DNA from: Allacma fusca
Taxonomy: Eukaryota; Arthropoda; Collembola; Symphypleona; Sminthuridae
Direction: 5' to 3'
Length of the DNA stretch: 64,000 bases
NCBI GenBank assembly: GCA_947179485.1
Contig: OX359245.1
Location: 53,865,067-53,929,066, forward strand
In this document: positions 50,416 through 59,846 of the stretch, in pieces
How positions within the stretch are numbered: position 1 is the stretch's first letter
Layout of the letters: each line of letters begins with the position of its first letter
Program-made: the position numbers and the translations under genes
The notes under the pieces: model-generated
What the model saw: only the letters and a program-made list of their open reading frames with translations
Databases searched by the model: none
Told to the model about the DNA's origin: nothing

Positions 50416-51861
50416 ATGTCTCAAAAACATATTCCAAAATTCCTCCTTATTGGAACTCTCCTAACAATTCTGGTCCTTCCAAGAGGCGACGCGAAGGCCA
50501 TCCCAGAAGTCCCAGAAGTCCCAGAAGCCAAGTCCGATATTCCAGTGACTCTCACAATCCTCTCCGATTCCTCAGCGGAAACGAAAAACAGCAATTCTAC
50601 AGAAGACGAGATGAAGCATGTCCGACTGTTATTCTCATTTGATTGGAATATTACCAAAGGCGAGGGTTTATTTTTCCCCAGTCATGCCTTCACCATCCAA
50701 GTTCAGAATGAGAATCCAATCTCGCTCTTCGGATCTCCATCAGCTTCATCAGCTCCTGCACCTGTTGCAGCTTCAGCTCCTGCACCTGCTCCAGCCCCTG
50801 CTCCTGCACCAATGTACTCTATATCTGGCGTAACGCAGCCTCTTCCTCAACCAATGGCAGCTCCTTCCGTAATAACCATTCCGACTCAACAGAGTCCAGC
50901 AGTCCTGGCCCCAGAAGTTCCACCCGCGGTCCCAGAAGTCCCCATCGTTAAACCTCAAGCACTCCTCCCAGAGAAGCTCGTAGCGCCCTCAACCGTCTCA
51001 GAAGGAAGAACCGATCCGAAATATCCGGTCAAAACTGAGATCAAAACTGAAACAAAAACTGAGACCAAGACCGAAATCAAGACGGAGGTCAAGACTGAAG
51101 TAAAGCCTGAGTTAAAAACCCAAAACAAGCCAGAATCAAAGACCGAAATCAAGCCAGAACTGAAGGCCGGGCTTAAAAATTCCCCCCCAGAAGATACATC
51201 CGCAGATGTTGACAATCAACCAGAAGTTCTTGCAGAAATTACAGCTTCGCTTGCAAATTCCAATGTAGAAATTCAGCCCGAACTATTTAAACATTCAGAA
51301 TCAGGTGCAATTGTCCCTGCTTCAGCAAACTCCGAGCAAGACGTTACGCTTGAAATTAAAGCTTTTAAAATTTCCGAGCCCGGAACCAAACCAGGGAAAA
51401 ATTCTGAGAGAAAAATTAAAGTTGCTCAAAATTCCGAGAAAAAAATCAAAGCTGTTCCAAATTCTCAGGCAGAAACGAAGACGATTTCAAAATCAGAGCC
51501 GGAAGTTCAGGTAGAAATAAATTTGGTTAAAAATTCCCCTACAGAGACTGAATCGTTTAAAGAGACGATGCGCCTGCCTTTGGAAGAAATGTCCGAATTT
51601 TTAAATCGGAACCGAACCTTCCCCCCAGAACAGGACCAGACGAAGATCCTCCATGTAAAAAAAACGGAAGCCTCGGTTTTTGAGCCCGTCCCCGAAGGAG
51701 CTGATAGTGATGAGGACAACGAGTTATCAAGATTCATTAATGTGAATGTAAATGCGAGGGTTAATGTGAGTCAAGAAAATATTACGTATGCCGTTCACAC
51801 GCTCTCACATTACAAACCCATTGCTGGGGCCCAGGGTGAGGTGATTCTCACTGATGGTTAA
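50416..51861 (+). CDS. Secreted low-complexity protein with double-sequon motif, member 1
   Basis: A single exon encodes 481 aa. The signal peptide includes FLLIGTLLTILVLPRGDA. After it come an IPEVPEVPEA repeat, a segment VRLLFSFDWNITKGEG that resembles one in member 4, an Ala-Pro run (about 110-135) and a long run of KTE/KPE tetrads (about 205-250). Charged KNSE-type repeats follow. Near the C-terminus, NVNARVNVSQENITYAVHT carries the family motif V-N-x-[ST]-Q-x-N-[VI]-[ST]-Y with both sequons. I recognise no known family. The composition suggests an extracellular, probably glycosylated and largely disordered protein, for example a matrix, cuticle or silk/mucus component; that is inference. 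It is the longest of four tandem paralogues and, unlike the others, lacks the C-terminal D-W-K tail. Confidence 0.75.
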   Translation: MSQKHIPKFLLIGTLLTILVLPRGDAKAIPEVPEVPEAKSDIPVTLTILSDSSAETKNSNSTEDEMKHVRLLFSFDWNITKGEGLFFPSHAFTIQVQNENPISLFGSPSASSAPAPVAASAPAPAPAPAPAPMYSISGVTQPLPQPMAAPSVITIPTQQSPAVLAPEVPPAVPEVPIVKPQALLPEKLVAPSTVSEGRTDPKYPVKTEIKTETKTETKTEIKTEVKTEVKPELKTQNKPESKTEIKPELKAGLKNSPPEDTSADVDNQPEVLAEITASLANSNVEIQPELFKHSESGAIVPASANSEQDVTLEIKAFKISEPGTKPGKNSERKIKVAQNSEKKIKAVPNSQAETKTISKSEPEVQVEINLVKNSPTETESFKETMRLPLEEMSEFLNRNRTFPPEQDQTKILHVKKTEASVFEPVPEGADSDEDNELSRFINVNVNARVNVSQENITYAVHTLSHYKPIAGAQGEVILTDG

Positions 51862-52202
51862 AGTTGAGTTGGGAAAAGGGCTAAAAAAAATAAGCTCCCT
51901 CTTGTAATTTTTGTAGGATAAGGTTGGAGGGCATGAATTATTTAAAAGGGAAAGCACTCAAAATCCTACATAATTTATTGTTTCAAATATGTGACGGCTG
52001 GTTTTTTTTTCTCGCGAAGGTGCACATTTATTTATAGTAATTTATTTATTTTTGCCCAGTGCAATAAATGCAACGGGATTCCCAAAGGCTTTGCCTACGG
52101 TTAAATTGTATGAATTAAAATTACCTAATAAATAATAATGGTGTTGTAATTAAACGAGCTACTTTTAATTCCCCATAATTTCTCACACCAAGTCATTTAT
52201 CT

Positions 52203-52879
52203 CATTTTGCATGTTACTACTTTCTGACGTCCAATTTTGAAGGTGAACTTCTGCTTTGGAAATTTATTATATAAGCAGAGTTTGAATTTAAAATTAGGAA
52301 TTTGCATTGCCAAGCATATATTATTTGTTAAGAGGCAAAATGGGCCAGAGGGATGTTCAATGTTCAAGCAAAAAGTTAATTCATGATCTCAGAACAATTT
52401 TCCCTCACAGCAAAAGTAGCTGCAAGGAAAAGTCTCTGTAAATAAAAAATGCTCTAAATATACAGTTTTGACTGAAAGCAAAATGAGCTATATCCACACC
52501 ATACACAGTACAAAGCTAGGTTTGCACATTTTTGCATTAGTACATTTTGCATTTAAAATTAAACTTTTGGTATATAACAAAATATTATTATGCAATCAAT
52601 TTAAATTGGATATCTTCGGGGTTAAGAGGCAAAATAAGAAGGGATGGATTTTTTATTTGATTTAAATCATCTTAAAATATGCTTACGTAGTTTTATAAAA
52701 GCTAAAGGAGATAAATGCACGTCCAATTTATGTGACAGTCAAAATCCTTACAAAATATTACTGGTTTTACTATGAACTTTTTCTCGGAGGCTATTTTAAT
52801 TTTAGTGGATTTTTTTGTATTTTTTTTGCTTTTAACCCATTTTGCTTTTAGACAGGCCTTCACGTTTAGCTCATTTTGC
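52203..52879. promoter_or_regulatory. Cluster of CATTTTGC/GCAAAATG octamers
   Basis: Exact copies start at 52203, 52335, 52478, 52543, 52838 and 52872, on both strands, with a near copy at 52629. Several extend to CTCATTTTGC or GCAAAATGAGCT. The copies at 52477-52490 and 52867-52880 form a 14-bp inverted repeat. Chance would give far less than one exact copy in this length. It could be a regulatory module for the flanking secreted genes or the ends of an unrecognised element. Confidence 0.4.
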
Positions 52880-53222
52880 TTCTGAGGAAAATTACCAATG
52901 TTTGCCATAAATTGAGTATGTTACAGTACGATGTTCTTATTACAGTATGTGCTGCGTAAGTACTATAAGTAGGTAAATGAAAAATAAAAACAGTTTCACA
53001 GTGCCCCATAAAATAACTGTACTCCGGGACTCCCGTAAGGAACAACAGGATTTGGGGCTAAAAATAAAAAATTGGTCACGCTCACAATTTTAAATTTAAC
53101 AAGTTCAAAATTCTCTTCGTACAAGTGAATTGGAAATGTTGGGAATGATCCTCAGAATGTAAATTTTGACGCTGGGAGTATACTCACCAGCTTTCATATA
53201 TCTGGATTTAAAAAAAAGTACC

Positions 53223-53891
53223 ATGTGGATTTTCTATTTGTGGATTTTTATCTCATCAATCGGGCCGCCACTTATCCACTCAGGACAAATTAGTCTTGCC
53301 CTTCCCCTCCCTGGGAAGGATTCTTTAACGGATCGTGGACTCCCTGGAAATTTAACCAGAACTTGGTCACTTGTTGTCAGTGACAATGCTCAGCCTCGCG
53401 ACAGTAGTGCTAGCATTAACAACGGAACTAATTTCCTGGAAAATAAGACAATAATTCCTAGTAGCCACAGTGGATTAAAATTTGAGAACAAGCCCAAATC
53501 CTATGGTAAGAGTCCATCCCAGCCATTACTCCTACCCAGAATAGAAACTAATCCTGAGATTATTTTCATTCCTGGGAATAATCCCCAACCCCCAAAAAAT
53601 ATTAACACGGAGGAAGCCCCTACTGAGACTACTGAGAAAATTCCCTGGGTTCTTAATTCCCCGACCGGGAAAATCTTTTATATTAACGTGACCTCAAATC
53701 ATTTTGTGCAGTTGAATTCCAAAGTGAATTTTTCTCAGAATAATGTGAGTTACACTTATAACACCGTGTCCAGTGACTTTGTCCAGCATTTGATGGGTTT
53801 GCAGGGGATTTTTCAAAATAATCATGGTTTGGGGCAAAGTGCGACGGATGAGTCATCCCCTCAAGATTACGAAACTGACTGGAAACAATAG
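53223..53891 (+). CDS. Secreted double-sequon family, member 2
   Basis: A single exon encodes 222 aa. I chose the ATG at 53223 because it starts a good signal peptide (MWIFYLWIFISSIG); the frame upstream has no ATG. The middle is rich in Asn, Pro, Ser and Thr, with several N-x-S/T sites (NLTRTWSLVVS, NNGTNFLENKT). The family motif is at about 165-190: FYINVTSNHFVQLNSKVNFS, followed by QNNVSYTYNTVSSD. The protein ends ETDWKQ. The stop TAG (53889-53891) is directly followed by the ATG of member 3 in the same frame. No poly(A) signal separates them. The function is unknown; it is probably extracellular and glycosylated. Confidence 0.75.
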   Translation: MWIFYLWIFISSIGPPLIHSGQISLALPLPGKDSLTDRGLPGNLTRTWSLVVSDNAQPRDSSASINNGTNFLENKTIIPSSHSGLKFENKPKSYGKSPSQPLLLPRIETNPEIIFIPGNNPQPPKNINTEEAPTETTEKIPWVLNSPTGKIFYINVTSNHFVQLNSKVNFSQNNVSYTYNTVSSDFVQHLMGLQGIFQNNHGLGQSATDESSPQDYETDWKQ

Positions 53892-54431
53892 ATGGCTTTG
53901 AGTAACCCGTGTGTACAAAAAATGTGGGTTGTTGCAGTGTTCATCGTTTTTGCACTGAATCTCCAGGAAACGCAACTTGTCTCAAGTTACCCCAATTCCG
54001 AAGGAAAAAATTCGACTGACATCCCAATGAAGGGAAACGATCCCAAGGAATTCGAACAATTTTCCTTGGATTTTAAAAAGTCTGTTGCAGAGGAGCAAGA
54101 CACAGAGGCTAAAAATCCGTCTGTACATAAAATTGTCAATGCTTTACTAGTGTCTCGAAAATCCAGGAAGGAATTTCTGGGGAATCAAACGGAGAGTGAA
54201 ATAGGGGCCCAGAAATTTTTTAATTTCTTAAACCTCAGTACAAACAATGTTTTGCAATTTAATGCAAAAGTCAATATGACACAAACCAACGTGTCCTATA
54301 CAGTGAACACTTTGTCCTCTGACATATCCCATCAGCTCCAGGGTCTTCCGGGAATCCCTCAAAATTTTAAGCCTATTGGCTCAGCCCTACCCTTTGGAAT
54401 GAATCTAGGGGGTGATGACTGGAGGGACTGA
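53892..54431 (+). CDS. Secreted double-sequon family, member 3
   Basis: The frame encodes 179 aa from the ATG touching the stop of member 2. The better signal peptide begins at the second Met (53922, MWVVAVFIVFALNL), so the used start may be there, leaving a 30-bp gap. The central part is charged (FKKSVAEEQDTEAKN). The family motif is FFNFLNLSTNNVLQFNAKVN followed by MTQTNVSYTVNTLSSD, and the end is GGDDWRD. No promoter-sized gap exists upstream. AATAAA at 54495-54500 is the first clear signal after member 2, which supports one transcript for both. The function is unknown. Confidence 0.72.
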   Translation: MALSNPCVQKMWVVAVFIVFALNLQETQLVSSYPNSEGKNSTDIPMKGNDPKEFEQFSLDFKKSVAEEQDTEAKNPSVHKIVNALLVSRKSRKEFLGNQTESEIGAQKFFNFLNLSTNNVLQFNAKVNMTQTNVSYTVNTLSSDISHQLQGLPGIPQNFKPIGSALPFGMNLGGDDWRD

Positions 54432-54494
54432 AATTTGTAAATTTTCCTTACCCAAAATTTAATTGCCAATTGACAAATTTAGTGAAAAAGTTTT

Positions 54495-54500
54495 AATAAA
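54495..54500 (+). terminator. Poly(A) signal after members 2 and 3
   Basis: AATAAA lies 64 bp after the member 3 stop. No equivalent lies between members 2 and 3. Confidence 0.5.
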
Positions 54501-55065
54501 TTGTGAACATGTGCAGATGCATTAGATATAACTTTACAGCATTGAATCAAATGTACAGGGACAAATTGGGACTTCAGTTTTAAATAAAAAAGCCTATTTT
54601 TAAAATACATCTTTGAAAAATAATTGTTTAAATCCTACAACTTGACAGCCCTGGAAAATTTAGCCAAACCAAGCCGGAAAAAAATTTATAATTTAAGAAC
54701 CCTGGAATTCCCTTTCCCCTTCCACAAAAGGACCTTTTTGAATGAACACTTGCATATGAATTTAGTCCAACAAATTTTTTTTGTTAAAAGGGTTGATGTC
54801 CTATTTATAACCAAGAAAGCCCTAAAGTTACAACTGCCACAATAAAAAAACATCTTCCTGTACATACAAAAGTTCATTTATTCTATGTCGTTCGTCTAAA
54901 TTGAGGTTTGACCCTTAAAAGGTAAAACTTTTGAAGTGATTTGTACAAAAGCTCCTGAAACCTTTACTGTACAAAACAATACAGGGTTGAACTAGTGCTC
55001 AATAACAAAAAAAAATATTGACTAGAATCACATTTGTTGAAATTCAAGCGTGAAAATTAATTAAA
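54501..55065. other. Spacer between members 3 and 4
   Basis: AT-rich DNA with no reading frame of interest. It presumably holds the promoter of member 4. Confidence 0.5.
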
Positions 55066-55794
55066 ATGGGGATTTTCCCTTTTATTTTAATCGTCTCAAT
55101 TCTCCCCAAAATCCATCCCACAGTCCTACACAAACCCCGGCTTACTATCCGGGCCGCGCCCGAAACCCCCAAAAATCTGGAAGAGACTCCCAAAAGGAAT
55201 TTAACGGAAACGTGGACATTTGTGCTCAATCACAACGACACTGGAAAATTCAAGTCTGTTGCTGAAAATGGGAAAAATCTCAGAATTTTATTAGTCGTGG
55301 ATTTGAACGTAACCAGGAAAAATCCGAAAGTTCCCTACCCGATTGCCAACGTCCTGCTCACATTACTCAGCCCTGACAAAAACCCCGAGTCTACATCAGT
55401 GTCTGGCTCAAGTCAATTAATTCAAGATTTCCAGGCGGGAGAAGGAGGAGAAGAAGAAGATGGGAAACACACGGAGCGGGAAATTCAGACGAAAAACGAA
55501 CCCGGCCCAATTTCCTCAAAAGCCCGAAATAATTCCACGGAAGACCTCCCCTCGGAAAAATTATTCAGCTTTATAAATTTCCATGCGAACAATATTTTAC
55601 AATTTAATGCCAAAGTGAACATGACGCAAGAGAACGTGACCTACACTGTGGCCACATTTACCAACGAGTTGACCAACCCCTTGCTCAGCAATTTGCCCGG
55701 CTTCCTTCAAAACCACAATCAACAGGGGCTGCCATCATCATCATCATCGGCGGGGGGAAATGAAGACGAGGAAGATGATTGGAAATTAAAATAA
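55066..55794 (+). CDS. Secreted double-sequon family, member 4
   Basis: A single exon encodes 242 aa. The signal peptide is MGIFPFILIVSILPKIHP. The N-terminal part shares NLTETWTFVL with NLTRTWSLVV of member 2, and LRILLVVDLNVTRKN with VRLLFSFDWNITKGE of member 1, so the family has a second, weaker conserved block. Acidic and Gly-rich stretches follow (GEGGEEEDGKH). The main motif is FSFINFHANNILQFNAKVNM, then TQENVTYTVATFTNE. A Ser run and an acidic tail end in EDDWKLK. AATAAA is at 55839-55844. The function is unknown; sequence features point to an extracellular glycoprotein. Confidence 0.78.
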   Translation: MGIFPFILIVSILPKIHPTVLHKPRLTIRAAPETPKNLEETPKRNLTETWTFVLNHNDTGKFKSVAENGKNLRILLVVDLNVTRKNPKVPYPIANVLLTLLSPDKNPESTSVSGSSQLIQDFQAGEGGEEEDGKHTEREIQTKNEPGPISSKARNNSTEDLPSEKLFSFINFHANNILQFNAKVNMTQENVTYTVATFTNELTNPLLSNLPGFLQNHNQQGLPSSSSSAGGNEDEEDDWKLK

Positions 55795-55838
55795 TTGGCA
55801 GGATCTTTTTTCCCTTTAGTATTGTAAATTATGCATTA

Positions 55839-55844
55839 AATAAA
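55839..55844 (+). terminator. Poly(A) signal of member 4
   Basis: AATAAA lies 44 bp after the stop codon of the last gene in the cluster. Confidence 0.5.
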
Positions 55845-57599
55845 TATTTCTCCTCTTGGTAATCCACTCGTATACAAATCCACTGTGTTTTTTTATTCAC
55901 TCTCAAAGCCTGTTCCCCATAATAATTTATTTTAGCAATATGTGTTCCCTATGCAAAAAAATATTCAGACGTAACTCTAACCTGTTTCAATGACCACGGT
56001 AGTAATTACACTCATTTAAAATCATGTAAACGCTCCCAGTCTTGTGTGTAGATGTTAGCTCATGTACAGTGCACTAGCTCTGTATAAGCACCTTCAAAAA
56101 TTTAATAATACAAGGATTTTTCCCTTTTAAATAAAAAGTTGGGGTAACGTGAGACATTGGTCAGTCAAAGGCGGCGCAGCACTTATTCATGTTATTTTTT
56201 TAACAGCAGTCTCACTTTACCCCTAACCATTCAAATATTAAAATAGCCCCTTACATCAAATTTTAAACTGCACTATTTCTACTATCTGTACAGCGCAATT
56301 TGCAAAACATAAATTAATTCCAGAAATTTTTATCGAAATTAATTAATTCCAGAAAAAGAAAAAAATGTTGGAAGGGCGGGTCCGGGACAGTGAGAGTGTA
56401 CTCTATAAAACATGATGCATATACAGAACATTTAAGGAATACAATAATCTCTGAAGTAATCCAAAACCCACATTTGATAAAATTTATGAGCTCATTCCTA
56501 TTTACTCACAATCAGGTAAACTCACTCCATATAACAGAGAATTGTAAATGTGAAAACAAATTGAGCCGCCATTGAAGGAATTGGGGTCACTTCCCCTTGT
56601 TAAGATTTTTTTTTAAATCTCTGTCTATAGACACTATTATCCGCATCCACAGCGTCGTCATAACTCAAGGGATATTATTTACAAAGCAACTCATGCTCTC
56701 CATGTCTCATGCATAATTGATGCCCCTCAATGTTTACATAATAAAGACAAACGTTTTGGAATCCCTAATGCTTAATTACGCATAAGGATGGTATAGTGAG
56801 TGAGTAAGTACCAAAACAACATACGGTCATCTTGAGTGTGTAATTGACTGGTGACGAGCGCAGGCGGTATTTGCTCAAATGAGCAAATTCCCAATTGACA
56901 CACATTTAATAATCAAAAGGGAACGCTAAGGAAAACAAATCCCATCTCGCCCAAGGTTAGGTTATTAGCACAGGATACACAACACGCAAGTAGTAGTAGT
57001 AGTAGCCGTTAGCCGTAGTAGCGCATATATCTATAGTGAGTCATAAATCCCAATTAGACCGCTATATTGTTTTCACTCCATTATTAATAGCACTCGCACA
57101 GGTATATATATATAGTCAATATCAAGGAAGATTTACATTTGGAGGGAGATTTTGAACGTACTTGACCACATAAGAGATCCACTTTTACTATTTGATTACC
57201 AGCCACGCTGCCATCCTTTCATTCATTATTTCATTTGCTTTTGTTTTGTTTCAAAAACTCATTTGATGGGAGTTTAAATAATTCCATGAGTATACAAATA
57301 CAGTAATATGATCATATACTTAATACTTGAGTAATGACAATGTCCTGTCAATATTTGGGACATCGTGGGAAGATGCCATTATTGGCGTAAAAATATGTTT
57401 ACTGGAAATTCCAAACTCTAAAAATCAAGATATAGATATAACTCAAGATATCTGATACATTTGCATAAAGACATTAATTTCCCTGAAGGAGTCTGAATAA
57501 CTTTATGATTAACATTTTCGTATACTTCCAGACCCCAGGATATATTGTTATAACACCATTAGAATAAATATAAACTGTTATTATTAAGTCAAGCAATTA
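55845..57599. other. No gene seen
   Basis: Intergenic DNA between the secreted cluster and the minisatellite. An AGT run lies at about 56990-57005 and a short TA run at about 57102-57113. No coding sequence is supported. Confidence 0.5.
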
Positions 57600-58035
57600 T
57601 TATTATTAGTTTTAGGAATTATGGATATTATTACTTTTATAATAAATTATGGATATTATTAGTTTTAGGAATAATTATGGATATTATTATTTTAGGAATT
57701 AGGATATTATTACTTTTAGGACTAAAATTATTATGGATATTATTACTTTTAGGACTAAAATTATGGATATTATTACTTTTAGGACTAAAATTATTATGGA
57801 TATTATTACTTTTAGGACTAAAATTATGGATATTATTACTTTTAGGACTAAAATTATTATGGATATTATTACTTTTAGGACTAAAATTATGGATATTATT
57901 ACTTTTAGGAATTATGGATATTATTACTTTTAGGAATTATTGGTATTATTAGTTGTAGGAATTACAGGTATTATTAGTTTTAGGAAATACAGGTATTATT
58001 AGTTTCAGGAATTATGGATATTGTTAGTTTTATTA
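57600..58035. repeat. AT-rich minisatellite with 63-bp higher-order unit
   Basis: Tandem copies of 'ggatattattacttttagga' are joined by linkers that alternate between 'ctaaaattattat' and 'ctaaaattat'. At about 57717-57909 the units alternate 33 and 30 bp, making a 63-bp dimer repeated three times. Flanking copies are degenerate. Long plus-strand frames over it (LLGLKLWILL or MDIITFRTKI) are artefacts. Confidence 0.85.
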
Positions 58036-58871
58036 GGAATAATGCATTCCATTATTGTAAAGGAAATCAACCAATGATTTGTACTGCATTTATTTTTTAT
58101 TGACTCGGACAGGATTAGCTGCAGATTACCATTTTTTAAGAATGTATAAACAAACAAAAAATAAATGTTAAAAAAGAAAAAATGTTTTGATTGTTATTTC
58201 AATCCTTCCTACATTCCTACAGAATGGAAGACGAAAATGAACTACTATGCTCAATATGGCGTTTACATAAGTGACAACAGGACTGAGTTGTAATAACACT
58301 TGACTAACATATCTTAAGCTGTTACTTAAGCCTATCCAAGCAAAGATAAGAGCAGTGTTTGACTGTGTTTGACATTAGCTTGACCTATCTTTTATACCAC
58401 TGAGCCATTCTACACTGCCATACAATTTCACTGCCTTTACCAATAATTTACACGTTTTATTAAAATATACTAAGATGTGAGGAATCCTGATCCTATTCTC
58501 AATGTCCACCCTCTGTTTTTAAAATTTATTAAATAAGTGGCGTTCCCAAAAATATGATTCGATGGATTTAATAAAATGATAAAATTAAAGCCAGTGCTGG
58601 AGACTCCAAAATTTGTACTCAATTCTCAAAGTGCCCCATTTACCACAATATTATTTTCTCTGTTTTATTTCCCTGCAGATTTCCCACGCGTAGTAAATAT
58701 TTTCCTTTTTCATCTTCCCCACAGCCAGAGCAAAATCTGTGGTTTGTTCCGGCTGAGTTCCTATAAACTCGCTTCCCATTTAATTACCTTGATTGTAAAC
58801 ATTTTATTGTAGTCACTTGGCAGAAATAACCCTATTGTTCTAAATCCCTCCGTGCCTTGTATATTTCCTAG

Positions 58872-59168
58872 TGTTCGAATTAACCGGAACTAAAGATTTG
58901 CAACTCCAATTGGAAACAATTTGTTTTGACGGGATGCAAATTCCAAGGCCGGATTATAAATTGGGGCTGTGTCTGACAAAAATTGAAACAAATTTCCGCA
59001 CTATTGTGAAAACATTTGAGGATTGTTTCCCAAAAGTTTGATCTTTGCAGAACAGCATATTCTTTAACCATTGACGGATTTAGGGAAGCGTGCCTTAATG
59101 ATGAGGTGAATGGTAAGGTCATACAAAAGTGCGTCATAAATTTTACACCAGGATATTTGATCAGTTAA
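58872..59168 (+). pseudogene. Six-cysteine secreted-type protein fragment with a frameshift
   Basis: After a ttcctag acceptor-like site the plus strand reads FELTGTKDLQLQLETICFDG, and later LGLCLTKIETNF and KTFEDCFPK. A one-base shift near 59031-59043 then gives FDLCRTAYSLTIDGFREACL and KVIQKCVINFTPGYLIS before a stop. Joined, the pieces contain six cysteines and look like the end of a small disulphide-bonded extracellular protein. No convincing 5' exon with signal peptide was found; 58725-58790 is a weak candidate. It may be a pseudogene, or a gene with a base-calling error in the AAAAG run. I do not recognise the family. Confidence 0.4.
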
Positions 59169-59846
59169 AATTAACTGCTTATTGTCAGACTCTTGCACCT
59201 TGTGTCTTGCAATATTTTATTGCTTGTCAAATATTCCCAATTGTCCATGAAGTAGGCAAAAATGTAAATTAATATAATCTATGACATCATCCTTTCTGGG
59301 ATAAAAACCGCATAAATAAATCTGAGGGATCGAAATGGGAAAAAATTTTTGTTAGAAGTACAAAATTAAGGGTAAATCTTTGCAAAATTTTAAAATGAAA
59401 AATTATCTTTGGGGTGTTGACAGGTTTTTTTTTTGCATGCATTTCTTTCCCCCCTGTTTGACTCATCCTAATGTGTAATTTGCAATTTAAATTGGAACTT
59501 CATCCTTGGGATGAGCAGAGGAGAATTATTTATTGTCAGAGGACAAACAACACTTGTGATCTATTTTTGTAGCAGGCTCAAGTTGCTTTTTTATTATTGA
59601 CACTTTATTGGAGAGATCAATCACAATTGTGACAGTTGCAAGTATTGCAAAGCGCAGTAAAATTCCGTGGAACAGTTTCATCATGAGGCAGAGCAATTAT
59701 TATTAAAAATTGTACAGATAATAATTTATAAAGTATCTACTCCTAATCGGGCAGGTATAGATATAAATTCCCTGCAGGACAAAAATCTTCTTCATACGAT
59801 ATTTTTTGGGCATTGGAATTGCTCCATAAGTTTTGCTGTAAAAAAT

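Noticed and set aside
50421..51737. Minus-strand and other-frame ORFs within secreted member 1
   Set aside because: They are shadows of the low-complexity coding sequence (KTE and AP repeats).
57677..57952. A 91-aa hydrophobic protein of LLGLKLWILL repeats
   Set aside because: It is the translation of the minisatellite; another frame is equally open.
57600..58035. CRISPR-like array
   Set aside because: The units are adjacent with no unique spacers, and the genome is eukaryotic.
59667..59846. Upstream in-frame ATG of the glucanase
   Set aside because: It would bury the signal peptide behind 60 residues unlike any family member. It is more likely 5' UTR.
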